Assembly: GCA_025531455.1 (NCBI GenBank)
Contig: JAMYHL010000003.1
Coordinates: 806,001 to 870,000, forward strand
Direction: 5' to 3'
Source of the DNA: Apiotrichum sp. Y4204
Taxonomy: Eukaryota > Basidiomycota > Tremellomycetes > Trichosporonales > Trichosporonaceae
DNA length: 64,000 nucleotides
Of this stretch, positions 22,863 to 33,437 are shown piece by piece; positions within the stretch are counted from its first letter, which is position 1; each line of letters starts with the position of its first letter. The notes under the pieces were generated by a model. That model was not told where the DNA came from. It saw only the letters and a list, made by a program, of their open reading frames with translations, and searched no databases. A program made the translations under genes and the position numbers.

Positions 22863-24270
22863 ATGTCTCAGAACGCCACCAACACGAACAGCAGCAGGCA
22901 GCCCTACCCCCGGGGAGAGATCACTTTTGACGTTCCGCCGCATGGTGAGTAATGGAGAAATCTGAGAGGCAAGCGGTGTAATAGGTGCGACTAATACTTA
23001 CATGATAGTTTGCGAGACGGGAAGGACACTGTGGACGATCGGCAACTACACTTCAGAGTCTGCGCGTGTGTATGTACATCCAGGATATCAGAGATCCTGG
23101 ACCTCCCGCGTTACACGTACTAACAACACAAGGCAGGTGATGCAAGACGATCAGAACTACGAGGAAGTTCCTTCACCCGATGGATACATAGTTTATCAAC
23201 ACCTGGTTCAACGTAGCCATGATGTGCTGCTCGACATCGGACCGAACAAGGGACTTAGGGCCGGCAACCTTTTATTCATGTTGGTCGTAGCGAGTAATCG
23301 ACCTGAGAAGAACGAGGACCTCGTTGGAAGGATGTGGATTCCTGTCATCGCTGGCCACTGTGATACTGGATTTCCCGAGGAGCCGTCTCCCTCTCCGCAA
23401 CCTTCTCCATCGCCATCGACGGAAGCGCCGCCACCGCCGCCCGTGAACACGACTTCCGAGACATCACAGACCGAGTCGTCAACCTCAACCTCACAGGAGA
23501 TGACAACGTCTTTGACCTCCTGGATGACTTCGACCACGACATCGAGTGCAGCGACATCTTCGATGAACGTCTCCTCCACAATGAACGTGTCGTCGTCCGC
23601 GTCTGCCACGGCACTGTCAACAGTAGTAGTCACTGCCACCAGTTCGATGACTCTATCCTCGAACACGCCCGCTGCAGCGCCCACCGACACCGCAAACGTT
23701 ATGGGAGCGGGCGCTGAAAACTCAAAGAAGCTGAGCGGCGGGGGAATCGCCGGGGTTGTTATTGGCCTCATTGTCTTCCTCCTCTTCCTGCTCCTTCTCG
23801 GTCTGTGCCTTATGCGCCGTCGCGCCAAGGCCCGGCGGGCAGAGAACGATGCTGGCAAATTTGTCTTCTACGACGAAATGGCCGAGCATGCTCCCGACCC
23901 CTTCATCTCTACGCAGGATTACGACACTGGCCCGGTCAAGCCTCCTCTCCCGCTGCCCCCCGTGCCATCTGTCGACAATAACCACTTCTACCCCGGTGAC
24001 AGCAGTAAACGAGGTTACGAGCCCGCCGGATACGAGCCCGCCGGATACGAGCCGACAGAGTATTCGTCGTGGGACGACGGTTACGATCCCAACGTCACCC
24101 CACTGGAGCGCGATGAGAAGCCGCCAATCACTGGAACGAGCGAAGGAGAATCGAGCGCGGCAGCCGCGATGCCAACGGCGGCACCCCCCCGGCACGACAC
24201 GGATATGGGACGCATCCGCATGATCAATCCTCCCAGGTACAGGCAGCCCCCGCAAGGCGGCGCGCTCTAG
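22863..24270 (+). CDS. Single-pass membrane protein, likely paralogue of the 20226-21872 protein
   Basis: Exons 22863..22944, 23009..23067 and 23137..24270; 424 residues. The second intron (69 nt) is inferred from a GT donor and a perfect TACTAAC branch site at about 23120; it is stop-free and a multiple of three, so a 447-residue unspliced form is possible, as is a GTATGT donor at 23070 with an AAG acceptor at 23132. The ectodomain has HVCETGRTLWTI ... RAGNLLFMLVVAS ... MWIPVIAGHC, matching the neighbour's CGSATWTWTP ... PGDMIIFYVGSAS ... WSPIPVVDGC. A (SP)n and Ser/Thr stalk follows, then a membrane segment (about 249-272) and MRRRAKARR. The tail has a Gly-Tyr-Glu-Pro-Ala repeat. Unlike the neighbour, no cleaved signal peptide is visible, so either the start is elsewhere or it is a type III protein. 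Confidence 0.82.
24014..24060 (+). repeat. 21-bp tandem repeat in coding sequence
   Basis: Two perfect and one partial copy of a 21-bp unit encode GYEPAGYEPAGYEPTEY in the cytosolic tail of the surface protein. Confidence 0.8.
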
Positions 24271-24906
24271 CGGCCTTTTCGTCTTTCGTGAAAAATCCCA
24301 TTTACTCGACGACCAGTGTTTCTTATTATTGTCGTTCATCAGCATCTCTCATCATAGGTATAATATGTTCAATGTTTGATGAGCTTTGTGGCGCCTTAAA
24401 CATTACCAGCCTCCTCCTGCAGGCACATGAATCAACACACTGTGCGTTTAGCCATCAGGGATTGAGGGCGAAAGGGCAACTCGGCCATGTAATAAACGGG
24501 CGGTGATGTCGTATCGCCGATTACTGTCCCAATGCCCCGGAGTCCGACCTGTGATCAACCGGTCCAGGGCTGCTATGGTGGTGAAGCAGTGTAAGCGGTC
24601 AGTGCGAAGGAATAGGTTGAACGGCCCGTCATGTGTCCACTCTGAGCGGCTCGAGCTCTGTTGGTGCAGGGCGCACAACTGACCTTCGCGATCTACCCAA
24701 TCAGACCCGGCCCGCGGGCCGTCATGCAGTCAGTGTCATGTTGGCAGCTTCCGTCAGGGCGTGGTGGCGCTTTAGACAGCTTCGCTGTGGACAGGTCTAC
24801 ACTGTGGCGTTCTTACCTTTCCACTCCCGAGTTTTGCGGACGACCAAGACCGTCGCGGCGTTGCAAGCCTCGCCGCCGAACAGCCCGCTCCGGCTCGAAT
24901 TTCGCG
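24271..24906. other. Intergenic between surface-protein gene and tRNA-Cys
   Basis: 636 bp, no gene seen. Likely 3' UTR at the left and upstream sequence of the tRNA at the right. Confidence 0.5.
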
Positions 24907-24994
24907 GTGGTGATAGCTCAGTGGTAGAGTAGCAGATTGCAACGGGTCGACTCGATATATCTGTTGGTCCCGAGTTCAAACCTCGGTCATCACT
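24907..24994 (+). tRNA. tRNA-Cys (anticodon GCA) with 16-nt intron
   Basis: Folds fully by eye. The acceptor stem is GTGGTGA with TCATCAC, the D arm GCTC/GAGT, the anticodon stem GCAGA/TCTGT, and the T arm CCGAG-TTCAAAC-CTCGG. The loop reads TTGCAA, then a 16-nt intron at 24943-24958, then A; anticodon GCA is at 24939-24941. The discriminator is T (24994), as expected for cysteine. The A box (TAGCTCAGTGG) and B box (GAGTTCAAACC) are in place, and a T run (24994-24998) ends transcription. Confidence 0.93.
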
Positions 24995-25459
24995 TTTTCT
25001 CCCTTGGGGAGACAGAGTGGAAGGCCGCAATCGCTCGACGAAGGGGAAGGGCCAAATTGGGGGGGAGGGGGGGGGGGAGGAGTGCAGATGACTGCTGTTT
25101 AAGCTGGCCGCAGATCCTTTTTAGGCATAGGACGCTAATCTCACTGTCGATCTCGTCGATCATCTGTGTTTCAGTTAAGTAGCGCTAATAGCATGATCAG
25201 CGGGATTTACAGGATCGACAGGGACAAAATCCAATTGTGATCAGCGTTATGTGGATGATCGGCGTCAAGGCGATGAGTAAGTGCATATCGTCAGCGAGCA
25301 TAACAGTAAGCTCAGTACAGTCTGTTGCCCACAGCCGACCAGGTGGGTCAGTCGGTACACAGTGCTGCTGATCTCGTGGTATGTGGGCGGTCTGTCTAGT
25401 ATGCTTCGAAAACGGGTACACTGTAGTAGGGGTGGGGGGGGAGAAAGAAAATCTTGCGA
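24995..25459. other. Intergenic after tRNA-Cys
   Basis: 465 bp with a long G run (about 25055-25081). No gene seen; includes 3' UTR of the TMEM53-like gene. Confidence 0.5.
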
Positions 25460-26608
25460 TTAAGCCGTCACCTGTGACAGTTGGACTGTCGGCGAGTCAG
25501 TCCGCTCCTCCTTCCGGTCTGCCGGCGTCTCAGCCTCAGCGTCGGTCTCAGCCTCAGCCTCCTCCTTTGCGTCTTTGCTCTCCAGTTCCTCAGTCTTTCC
25601 CTCCCACGTCTCCTTTGCGATGCGCCAGTACCGCTCTGGCTCCACACGAGCGTGAGCAACATGCGGGGTGCCGACGAACAGCTCGCGGCGGACCTTGAAC
25701 CCGCGCGCCTGGGCCTGCGCAGCGTGCTTCTCAACATCGGTAGCGGGGATGAGCGCGTCCGAGTCCGAGTACACATACGTGCGGCGGAGCTCGGAGGGGA
25801 GCCACCGGCGGTCGTTGTGGGTGAGGGCCGAGCGCTCCAGCGGGCCGTTACCCTGCAGACCTCCGCCGCCGTCCGCCTTCGCCTCGGCTGCGGCAGCCTT
25901 GGCGCGGAACAGCCAGTCGCGGAGACGGCGCACGCGGCTAATGAGCCAGAACCACGAGCAGAAGGCGTGCAGGAACGGCGCGAGCACACCCCTCAGCCAC
26001 TTGGGAGCAGTGAGCGAGAACGCAGAGTATCCCGAGCGGTAGTGGAATGATCCGGGCGCCGAGTCCATGACGAGAGTGTATGCCGGGAGGACGGGCGCGT
26101 CGGGCGCGTCCGAGGGCGCAGTGCGGAGAAGCAGGGAGCGGAGGCGGGAGAGCATCGTGCTCCCGCCGTTCGACCACAGGTGGATAAGGAGTTCTGGGCG
26201 GCGGGGGCCATTGATAACTGCGTCCGCGTACGTGTGCGCATCGCCGTTCGCCACCGTTCCGTATCCATTTCCAGTTGCGTGACCGATTCCATTCGGCTCG
26301 GTGATCTGCTTGGCGAGGTCGGGGAACTCTGCGCGCACGACGTCGGCGGCGGCCCGGAGCTCGGCGGAGCGGTCGCGGGGGACAAAAAAGTCGGACGCCT
26401 CGTTACGCAGCAGCAGAATTGGGGAGGCGGGGAACATGCGCCGATAGGGCTCGATGTACTTTGCGATGTGAGCGTCCTGCGCGCCCATCCATGTTGCGAG
26501 GAGGATGAGCTTGGGCGCCTGGGCGGTGGGAGCACCGGACGGGCGGTAGAGGTAGACGCTGCGCGAGAGGCGCGAGAGGAAGGAGAGGGGGCGCGAGGCC
26601 GACGACAT
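25460..26608 (-). CDS. TMEM53/DUF829 family alpha/beta-hydrolase-like protein
   Basis: Single exon of 382 residues, start at the first true ATG (MSSASRPLSFLSRL). Family landmarks are KLILLATWMGAQDAHIAKY, then PELLIHLWSNGGSTML (nucleophile-elbow position), VMDSAPG and, near the C-terminus, RRTYVYSDSDALIP and GTPHVAHARVEPERYW, where the acid and His of a hydrolase triad fall. A hydrophobic stretch near GVLAPFLHAFCSWFWLISRV may bind membrane. Human TMEM53 is at the nuclear envelope; fungal members are mostly uncharacterised, and some are annotated as PaxU-like. The Glu/Ala/Lys-rich C-terminal tail of about 50 residues is not part of the domain. The substrate is unknown. Confidence 0.87.
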   Translation of the reverse strand: MSSASRPLSFLSRLSRSVYLYRPSGAPTAQAPKLILLATWMGAQDAHIAKYIEPYRRMFPASPILLLRNEASDFFVPRDRSAELRAAADVVRAEFPDLAKQITEPNGIGHATGNGYGTVANGDAHTYADAVINGPRRPELLIHLWSNGGSTMLSRLRSLLLRTAPSDAPDAPVLPAYTLVMDSAPGSFHYRSGYSAFSLTAPKWLRGVLAPFLHAFCSWFWLISRVRRLRDWLFRAKAAAAEAKADGGGGLQGNGPLERSALTHNDRRWLPSELRRTYVYSDSDALIPATDVEKHAAQAQARGFKVRRELFVGTPHVAHARVEPERYWRIAKETWEGKTEELESKDAKEEAEAETDAEAETPADRKEERTDSPTVQLSQVTA

Positions 26609-27186
26609 AATCAAGGAGTGTGGTGGTGGTGAGAAAGAGCGTGCTGCTAGAAGGAGATGTGAGAGATGGAGAAAGAGAAAGTCAACAGCAAGTCAGCAAC
26701 ATTCGACGGAATCGCAGTCGCAGTTCTCGGTTCTCGGCCATCTCGGTCATCGGCATCCGCCGGCAAATTGTTGCCGGACCGGACTTGGCGTTCAGGCTGA
26801 AGCCTGTAATTTGGGACATCGAGCCGAGACATGTGCGAAACTGCATGCACTATCTATGCAGCTACTGGGACCTCGTCTCTCCAGCGGACAACATATCAGT
26901 GATGCACATAATGATGCATGCCTGAATGGTGGTGCAAATGCGTGATACAAAACGTACGCTAGCAGATGTACAAATGTGGAGTAGGTGGGGTGGCCGGGTC
27001 GTGTTGGGTGACGCTGGAGCAGGAGCAATGTTGCTTGCGCTCAGAACTTCCCGTTCGGCCGTCGCCTGCCCAGCGGGGTGTGCACGCGCTTTTGCTCATA
27101 TAACGTCTAGGTATTTGTACGTGCAGGAGGGCACATGTGACAGTGTGATGGAGAATGCTGTCGCTAGCGGCAAAAATTCCATGCGC
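26609..27186. other. Intergenic upstream of the TMEM53-like gene
   Basis: 578 bp; promoter of the TMEM53-like gene and 3' side of the cation carrier. No gene seen. Confidence 0.5.
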
Positions 27187-29029
27187 CTAGCAGTTCTCGC
27201 GAGTAAAGTCGCTGTTGACGCCATTCGAGCTGGCAGCGGTGGTCTCGATGTGCGCCATGGCCGGGTCGTACGGCAGCTTGCCGCCGTAGCCGTGCACGTG
27301 GACCTTAACCTCGCGGGCGTCGTGGCGCGCGCCCATGATCGCATCGCGGACACGGATCTCGACAGCGTGCGACTCGCGGACCGTCATGGTCGCGGGAACG
27401 ACAATGGTGAGGTCAAGCTGGATCTGGCCTGGGATGTTAGATGAAACAGTGCTGAAGCAACAACCAGCACTCACCGCCAGACTTGACGCCACGGACGTTG
27501 CGGCAGCCGAGGAGGGTCTTGCTGTCGACCAGTCCGTTGACGACGTTCTCGATCGACTTCTGCGTCTTGGCGTCGATACCGACGTCAAGAAGCTCCATGC
27601 CCGCCTGCTTTGTAAGAGCAAGACCCTGCTGGAGGATGAAGAAGGAGACCGCCAGGCCGCCCACGGGGTCAAGCCATGCGACGCCACCCAGGGATGAGCC
27701 CATGATAGAGCCAAGCGCGACGAGCGAGGTGAGCGCGTCCGCGCGATGGCTGTTGTCAGTACCTGTGGAGATAGAAATGCGGCAGGTGAGAGAGATCACT
27801 GGATGCCTGCATGGCAGTATCACTCACTGAAGGGCATTCGCCTTGAGCACTGGTGAGTTCTCCTCCTTGGCAACCTTGTTGGTGAGCTGGTACAGCCACT
27901 CCTTGACAAGGACACTAGCGAGGGCAAACCACGCGGCATGGGGGTTGAGGACTGTGTTGTGCTCGTGGCCGTGTGCGCCCACAGCGAGAGGGTCGACGCC
28001 CTCGATGCCGTGGCTGTGGTCGTGACCATGGGCATGGTCGACGCCGTGGGCGTGGAAGAACTCAAGTAGTGGTGAGGGCACCGAGCTCGGGAGCCAGTTT
28101 GCGAGTCCGGCAAGCATGTGATCTGCGGGAAGGCTCTCGAGGTAGGGAAGCAGCGTCTGCAGAAGGAGATGGTACGAGTGCAGACCGATGCCAATCGCGC
28201 CTCCGACGAGAATCACGCTCACTGCGAGCGTTCCAAACGTCTCAAACTTCGAGTAACCCCACGGGAACATGTCGCTCGGCGGCTTGCGCGATATCCGCCA
28301 TGTCGCAAGAGTGACAAAGTCCTGCTGTCAGCGGATCGGGACGGAACAGACAAATAGAAGTGATCGTCAAACGTACTCCGAGCAGATCGGACAGACTGTG
28401 GCCCGCCTCAGCGAGCAGCGACGCAGAGTTCATGAACAGGCCGGCGAGACCCTTGGATATCGTGAGCGCGACATTGCTTGCAAGGCCTGGTGTCAGAAGG
28501 TTCCTCAAGTATTGGGGCAGCGCTGAATGCAGCCTCAACGCCACCACTCACCCAACAGCGTAATCTTGGTCCCGCGATCCAGATGTCCCGTCTTGAGGGC
28601 ATTCATGATCTGCTCCGCGCCCTCCGAGTGATCATGCACATGTGTGTGGAAAATACCGTGCTTGTGGTCGTGATCATGTGAGTGTCCATCGTGCGCGTGA
28701 GAGTGGGGTGCGCTGGCCGTGCTCGCTGCGCCAGCAGCCGCGGGGGTTGCTTTCGCCGGCGGGTGGTCGTGCTCGTGTTTGCTCGGCGCCCCCGGCGGCG
28801 TCGGCGTCGTCGAGTGATACCGCCCGTATATCCTAGAGTCTAGTGGTAGCCGCAGACTCCGTAGACTCCGCAGACTCGATGTCGGAGAAGGCAAGCTCGA
28901 CCTGGATGCTGAGCTCTGCGGGGAAGGCCGAGAAGAGAGTAACCGCGCGCGCACGATCGCCGCGCTCGGCGACCGAAGAACCGATGTGGGACGGACGGCG
29001 CGCGCGCAGCCCGGAAGCGGTCGCAGCAT
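27187..29029 (-). CDS. Mitochondrial cation diffusion facilitator, MMT1/MMT2 type
   Basis: Five exons, reading 29029..28552, 28486..28377, 28321..27828, 27749..27475, 27428..27187; 532 residues. The first 75 residues are Arg/Ser-rich with no acids, a strong mitochondrial presequence. A His-rich stretch (HSHAHDGHSHDHDHKHG) precedes the first membrane segment. Metal-site motifs are AEAGHSLSD (His189, Asp193) in TM2 and HHRAD (His361, Asp365) in TM5, plus a second His-rich loop (DHAHGHDHSHG). The C-terminal cytosolic-type domain ends with ESHAVEIRVRDAI and VKVHVHGYGG. In yeast, MMT1/2 export iron from mitochondria. The TM5 junction uses the acceptor that restores HHRAD, rejecting a nearer AG that brings a stop. 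Introns are 65, 55, 78 and 46 nt. Confidence 0.92.
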
Positions 29030-29766
29030 TGTAGAGTGGCCGGAGAGGTGGTGTGTGATGTCGGGAGGTGATAAGGTGATACAATGGCAAGATGAGCGAT
29101 AAAAAGTCGCGCCTTTTTCAGGTGGATCCCAGCTTTCGGGAAACAAAGGTTGGTTGTGTTTTTGGGCCCCCGTTTGGCCGGGACAAAAGCGAGTCACCAC
29201 GACTACTGCACTACTGAAAAGCATCATTGGATCATACATCTCTTGGTCATGTAGTGCACGCCACTGCAGCCACCGTCGTCAACCTTGCATTGTTCTCTTC
29301 TATGCATACGCATCCTGTGGGCAGTGCGGATACGCAGTGGCGCCTGGCTTGGATCCTTGGATTCCAACGCGTTTCGCGTTGCACGTTGTTTGTGGATAGT
29401 GCGCAACCATCGCGCTAGTATGCGCCGATTTTGCCTGGATAATGCGATGACGAGATGCTGCCCGAGCGATACCGACTGTGCTCGAGGCTGTCGGCCGCGC
29501 CGGCGTCCAGTGGTGAGTGATAGAACAAGAACAGAAGATCAATACGGAACGATGCGAGCAGAACACCACCACGCACGGCCGCCTGGATTCCCCCTGCCCC
29601 CTTTGTCTTGTACCTCATCATATTATCAATTGTGCTCGGACACTGAGTGGGAGCGAGAACGTGCACGAGGGAACCCTTCGGAGTGGGTCAAAGCGGTGGG
29701 TGAGCCAGTCATGGTTGTGCTAATGCATACAAAATGATCTCTATACAATATCTCTCTAAATAATAC
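29030..29766. other. Intergenic upstream of the mitochondrial cation carrier
   Basis: 737 bp between the cation carrier start and the MFS stop codon. No gene seen. Confidence 0.5.
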
Positions 29767-32045
29767 CTAACCACCGTGGACACTCGCGCCAGACAGCGAG
29801 ACGGTGCGCTGGAGCACGTCGCCGACGGACGGGAGCGTCGCGGTGCTGCCGCGCCGGGAGCGCTCGCGGGCGAGATCTCCGGGGTGGGACGTCGAGCCGC
29901 GGTGGGTGCGCGTCCCGGCGCGCGGGCGGCGCGCCATCTGCACGAGCTGTGTCGGCTCGCCGTGCTCCGCCTCGCCGTGGTCGTGGTCCGACGACACGCT
30001 GCCGCGCCGCGAATGCGTAAGGTGCCGGAGCTTGTCGCCGAGACTGAAGCCCTTCTTCTCCTTGCGCACCGGCTCTTCCACCACCTCGTCATCGAGCCCG
30101 TCGTCGAGGAACACGGCGTCGTCGTCGCGCGCCGCGATGCCCACACCGATCGGCGAGCCTGGGCGGACGACACGCGGTTTCTCCTCGACCTCGACCTCGG
30201 CCTTGGTCTTCACCTCAGTTGCCTTCTCCTGGGGGCGAGCCGCATCCGCGACGCCTTCGTCGAGCGTCTCGCTGCTCGCGTGCCGGCGGGCAATGCGCTC
30301 GCGCGCGGCGTCGCGCCACCGCTCGCCAAACTTCATCGTCACGACAATACACACGAAACCGAGCCAGCCCATGCCCGCCGCAAAGGTCATGGTCCACCCG
30401 GTGCCGATGGCGTTGACCATCGGGAGGACAAAGGCGGATGCGGCAGCCGCAAACATGTAGCGCCAGAAGTTGTTGACGGCAATAGCCTCCGCCGAGCGTT
30501 TCTGTGCCGAGTCGACGAGGCTGATGTCAGATGGGAGTTCTAGGTCCCAGCCGGTTGACTTACTATGTGTTCACAGGGGTAAGGGCGAGCTGCATGCCAA
30601 TGCCATTGATGACGAGCATGACAAGGGGCGGCGCCATACCGCCCTTGTTGGACCAGAGGAGCCAGCCGTACACGAGACAAGAGGCGGGCGAGATAAGGCC
30701 TCCGCCCCACAGCGCGGCGTGCAGCCTGTCCTCTGGACGGCGGTATCCTCGCTTCTCGATGTACTTCCGGACGGTGCGGTCGGCGAGTGCTGCGGTGTGA
30801 GCGGAAAAGGTAACAAATGCGGCAATGCGACTCTGATATTAAGCACTTACGCCCACCGATTCGCGATCCGATCAAGGTACCGACGCCGACGGAAAGATAC
30901 ACGCAGCCGGCGATGGCGACGTTTGTGATGTTGTAGCGGTCCTGGAAGATGACGGTGAGGGGGACCATGACGGCGTACGTCTGGAGCATGATGCAGCTGG
31001 ACGCGACGGTCGTAACGACAATGTTGGCGTACTGCATGAGGCCGAGGGAGGTGAGGGGATTGAAGATGTAGAGGACAAACTTTTTGCCGCGCTCGCGCTT
31101 GGCCTGCTCGTGTGGCAGTACTGGATGCGAGGTCTCGGGGAGGAAGAAGACGATCAGCAGCACGGAGAGGGCCGACGCTGCGCAGAGAAAGTACTGCGTC
31201 GCGCGCCATGTGATGGCCGTGTACTCTGTGAACACGCCTGCGAGGACGGGCGAGAGCGCAGGGCCGAGGAGTACACCGGAATAGAACCATGCCATTGCGT
31301 TTGCGCGCTCTGTCGGGCGGTAAATGTCGCCCACCGTGCCCGCGCCGACACTCAGCACCGCCGAGGAGCCGATGCCCTGCAGAATTCGCGTGCCGATAAT
31401 CGCCCCGACCGAGTGGGACTGCGCGACCCCGACGGAGGCGACTGTCTGGGGGTTAATATTGAGGTTTGGAGACTGTTTCTACCCACCATGATAGGCATGC
31501 TCATGAGGTAGATCGGTTTGCGGCCGTAAAACCCAGACAGGGGCGACCACACAAGCGGAGCAACACCGATAGAAACAACAAAAATGGCCACCGTGTAGGA
31601 GATCATGCTCGGGGTCGTGTGCATCTCGTCTGCCATGACCTTGATGGACGGGAGGAACGCGGACGAGGCGATTGCTGCGTGTCAGTGGCAATCGTCAGGA
31701 GTAGATTAGATATCATATCTCAGGCCGATCACTCCGCCCAGAGCTCGACTCACGTCCAATGAACGCGGCATACGACACGATCGCGACAATCATACTCTTC
31801 CGACTAGGCGAGAAGCGGTCGTAGATATCCGGCTCGCGCTGCGCCTCCTCATCTTTGGTGCTGGGGGCGGTAGTGGTATCGGGGGATGGAGAGTCAGTGG
31901 CGGAGGGGGAGGGGGAGGGGGCTGGATCAGATGGAGGCGACAAGTCGACGCCCTTGCCCTTCTCGATCGTATCTCGCGCAGACATGAGCGTCGTGCCAGA
32001 GCTCGAGCTGGATCCTCGCGCGGGAGGTCGTATTGGTTCAGACAT
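29767..32045 (-). CDS. Major facilitator superfamily transporter, DHA1-like
   Basis: Five exons, reading 32045..31754, 31674..31487, 31445..30851, 30789..30564, 30520..29767; 684 residues. A Ser/Pro-rich N-terminus (about 80 residues) precedes twelve predicted helices. Landmarks are SMIVAIVSYAAFIGPIASSAFLPSI in pieces, WSPLSGFYGRKPIYL (loop 2-3 signature), TRILQGIGSSAVLSVGAGTVGDIY, RANAMAWFYSGVLLGPALSPVLAG (motif C-like) and LIGSRIGGPLADR. The family exports or imports small molecules and drugs by proton coupling; no substrate can be inferred. The tail after the last helix is unusually long (about 190 residues, acidic and Ser/Arg-rich, with RRGS and RRPR patches that look like kinase sites). 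Introns are 79, 41, 61 and 43 nt. Confidence 0.92.
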
Positions 32046-32921
32046 GGTTTGCGGTCGTGAGCGCGCGCGTTGGAGTCGGTATAAGTAACGATACAACTTC
32101 ACTTTCACCTCTGAACTGAAGCTACAACGACCACTGCCCGGGCTGCACACTCGATTCTATCGTTGCTTTGCCATCGCATCACCCCCGTATCCGTCTCCGC
32201 ATCAAAGGCCGTGTCTCTTCGGACAAGTCCGACACCTGTTGACACGAAAGCTGTAATTTTTCTCTGATTCGGCAGACGACCAAGACAGCCAGGGGAGATA
32301 GTGGGCCCTTATGCTCCACCCGCAGCAACATGGATATTCCGGGAACATGGGCAGGATTCCTGTGCGGCAAGTGTCATCACCCCCGCGTAAACTAGTGCGT
32401 GTGACCGGGTGACGGACCGCGGTCCGCGATCCGGCTTGACTGCGACTTGCTCGTTTCCTGACGCTACGGCCAGGCCGGAGCGCCGTTGGCGCCGCTGAGC
32501 GCATGCACTCGGCCGTAGCCCGCGTAACCCCCATCTCTGTACATGTTTGACTGCTGACATTCCGCGTTCCGACTGGTCTTCCGGTCTGATCTACATACAT
32601 GCAGTGCTGGTATATGGTCGATTCTGCTTGGGGACGGAAATTTTCCGCGGAGTGTATGAGTGCCTGGCCCGCGGATAGTCACCGCATCACCGGATCACTG
32701 GGTCGGTATTCGGCATCCCGGGGAGATGACTTGGGGCCTTGGGGCACGGGTGGAAAATGGCCCATGGAAACAGCGCGAGCCAGCGAGCCACATTGCAAAG
32801 TGACAGCTACAGGGCTACAAGCTACAGTAAACATTGGCTACAAGATCACATGGTACACATGCTTATGGGCCGTGTTGCCATGCGACGGGTGCATGGCCCA
32901 CATATCACGGTCGACGGTCGA
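32046..32921. other. Intergenic upstream of the MFS gene
   Basis: 876 bp; MFS promoter and 3' side of the small membrane-tail protein. Contains a palindromic ACCGCGGTCCGCG patch near 32420. No gene seen. Confidence 0.5.
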
Positions 32922-33437
32922 CTACGCCGCCGCCGCTACAGCGGCGAGCAGCACGACGACGGCTAGGGGAAGAACAGTTGTGCGCCTGGGCGCGCGGCTA
33001 TTCTTCTCGCGGTTTTCGTTGAGCAGCCTGCCAGGCTGGCAGTTCATAAGCGGGGTCGGGTCTTTGACCTGGCTGGCAAGTTGCACGGTACACTCTGACC
33101 AACGTTCAAAGGTTGTGTTTTCATTTCCATCGACCGAGAGGCGGCAGATAATGGTTCGGCAGTCGAGGCGCGTCTCGCCTTTGAGGGCTTGGCAGCACGG
33201 ATAGACGTATGACGAGTTGGCGATCGTGCACACGCTGTCGGTGTCCGCGATGGGATAGGGCCAATCGGGAACCATCACCCAGTTCGTGAGGTTGGCGCCC
33301 TGGGGGCCGGGTCTCCCTTGCTGGGTGCAGTTGTCGTATCCTACGCTCGACTCGTTGTACGCCTTCGGGAGGTCGGGCGGCGTCGGCTGCCAGTTGACAG
33401 TTATGTTTGTGTAAGTCTTATTGAACTGGTTGGCCAT
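32922..33437 (-). CDS. Small Cys-containing, N-glycosylation-rich protein with hydrophobic tail
   Basis: Single exon of 171 residues from the ATG at 33437 (MANQFNKTYTN). Sequons include NKT, NIT, NES, NCT, NLT, NSS and NTT, so it is probably luminal or extracellular. About eight cysteines include a YPCCQALKGETRLDCRTIIC stretch. The last 19 residues (TTVLPLAVVVLLAAVAAAA) are hydrophobic and follow a basic patch (ENREKNSRAPRR), which fits a C-terminal membrane anchor or a GPI signal. No N-terminal signal peptide is visible; an upstream start (15 residues earlier) does not supply one. I do not recognise the family. Confidence 0.68.
   Translation of the reverse strand: MANQFNKTYTNITVNWQPTPPDLPKAYNESSVGYDNCTQQGRPGPQGANLTNWVMVPDWPYPIADTDSVCTIANSSYVYPCCQALKGETRLDCRTIICRLSVDGNENTTFERWSECTVQLASQVKDPTPLMNCQPGRLLNENREKNSRAPRRTTVLPLAVVVLLAAVAAAA

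Noticed and set aside
27750..27827. Nearer acceptor in the cation-carrier intron (before GTACTGAC)
   Set aside because: It creates an immediate stop; the next AG restores the conserved HHRAD motif.
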